Part shown: positions 40,904 through 41,135 of the stretch, piece by piece
Layout: each line of letters opens with the position of its first letter
Numbering within the stretch: the stretch's first letter is position 1
Assembly (NCBI GenBank): GCA_019155205.2
Contig: JAHNZQ020003149.1
Location: 1,535,108-1,576,242 of the forward strand
Direction of reading: 5' to 3'
Source of the DNA: Gracilaria vermiculophylla
Taxonomy: Eukaryota; Rhodophyta; Florideophyceae; Gracilariales; Gracilariaceae
Length of the DNA: 41,135 bases
Program-made: the position numbers and the translations under genes
Notes under the pieces: model-generated
Databases searched by the model: none
What the model saw: the letters and a program-made list of their open reading frames with translations, nothing else
What the model was told of the DNA's origin: nothing

Positions 40904-41135
40904 TTTATTAGCTGGGCCACGTGGTGCATAATCTCGCCTGCGTGCGCTACAGTATCCTTAAGGTACGGTAGAATTTATTATTTATTTTAGATGTTTTATG
41001 CAGGGAAGTAGCACAGTAGTGCGACCTGCCGAGGCGGGCTCCCGGCTAGATATTTAAGCTGCCGGTTGAGCTCCACCTCTGGGGAAGTAAAGACAAGCAC
41101 CCTTGAGTCTTCTTCTACATTTTCCGGTTGGAGTC
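40904..41135 (+). mobile_element. Probable 3' LTR (partial)
   Basis: Directly downstream of the ORF. It has features of U3 and R: a CACGTG core at 40918-40923, a TATA-like TATTTAA at about 41051 and a GC-rich initiator zone after it. CCTTAAGGTA occurs at 40869 and again at 40956. A purine stretch AAGGAGGG just before the stop may be the polypurine tract. The exact LTR start is uncertain because no matching left LTR is available for alignment. Confidence 0.5.

Larger units (their letters stand above)
39965..41135 (+). mobile_element. Internally deleted Ty1/copia-type LTR retroelement, incomplete at right
   Basis: An ORF at 40058-40903 fuses a copia-type gag N-terminal region to a piece of reverse transcriptase and is followed by LTR-like sequence reaching the window edge. 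Protease, integrase, most of RT and RNase H are missing, so the element is non-autonomous. The 5' boundary is taken from the sharp composition change at about 39965. A sequence resembling the 3' LTR is not found upstream in the window, so the 5' LTR is truncated, very diverged, or consists only of the part that in the 3' LTR lies beyond 41135. Confidence 0.75.

Overview
The window is nuclear DNA of a photosynthetic eukaryote. It carries a phytyl-phosphate kinase (tocopherol pathway), a TSET-complex TPLATE protein, an ELO elongase, an anoctamin, a PRMT1-type methyltransferase, a DED1/DDX3 helicase, an XRCC2 recombinase paralog and the gamma-secretase subunit PEN-2. Almost every gene is one uninterrupted, GC-rich reading frame. 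Only two introns are well supported (75 nt in PEN-2, 67 nt in XRCC2), and two more are weak candidates. Plastid-linked genes, few and tiny introns, and compact GC-rich genes between AT-richer spacers best fit a unicellular red alga of the Porphyridium type. That placement is inference; no rRNA or organelle marker is present.

Layout. 1-8305 holds a possible gene start at the left edge and then four minus-strand genes: ELO elongase, ABC-F ATPase with a plastid-like leader, secreted lipocalin, and an orphan coiled-coil protein. 9745-16455 is a tight block of alternating strands: a second orphan coiled-coil gene (+), TPLATE (-), PEN-2 (+) and VTE6-like kinase (-). TPLATE and PEN-2 share a 229-bp divergent promoter; PEN-2 and VTE6 meet tail to tail with 8 bp between stop codons. 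16456-20204 is a gene-poor, AT-rich spacer. 20205-23814 holds anoctamin (-) and PRMT1 (+), divergent from a 460-bp GC-rich spacer with two CACGTG boxes and a long C-tract. 23815-29747 is a second spacer: a decayed tandem duplication, a (GA)n/(TG)n microsatellite, a dispersed palindromic motif family, then a 1.3-kb GC island. 29748-35809 holds a large membrane-anchored IPT/beta-propeller protein and the DED1-like helicase, both plus. 37375-38736 holds a possible small two-exon minus gene and XRCC2 (+). The right end is a very AT-rich stretch followed abruptly by an internally deleted Ty1/copia-type retroelement whose 3' LTR runs off the window.

The genes do not form one pathway. Several act on membranes (ELO in the ER, anoctamin, PEN-2, TPLATE at the plasma membrane, VTE6 in the plastid), others on RNA, translation or DNA (ABC-F, PRMT1, DED1, XRCC2). 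The observations most worth follow-up are the palindromic motif family and double hairpin at 26.3-27.6 kb, the possible spliced gene head to head with XRCC2, the PEN-2 intron that is open in frame, the frameshifted tandem duplication next to PRMT1, and the gag-RT deletion retroelement. I did not find clear evidence of a wholly new multi-gene system.
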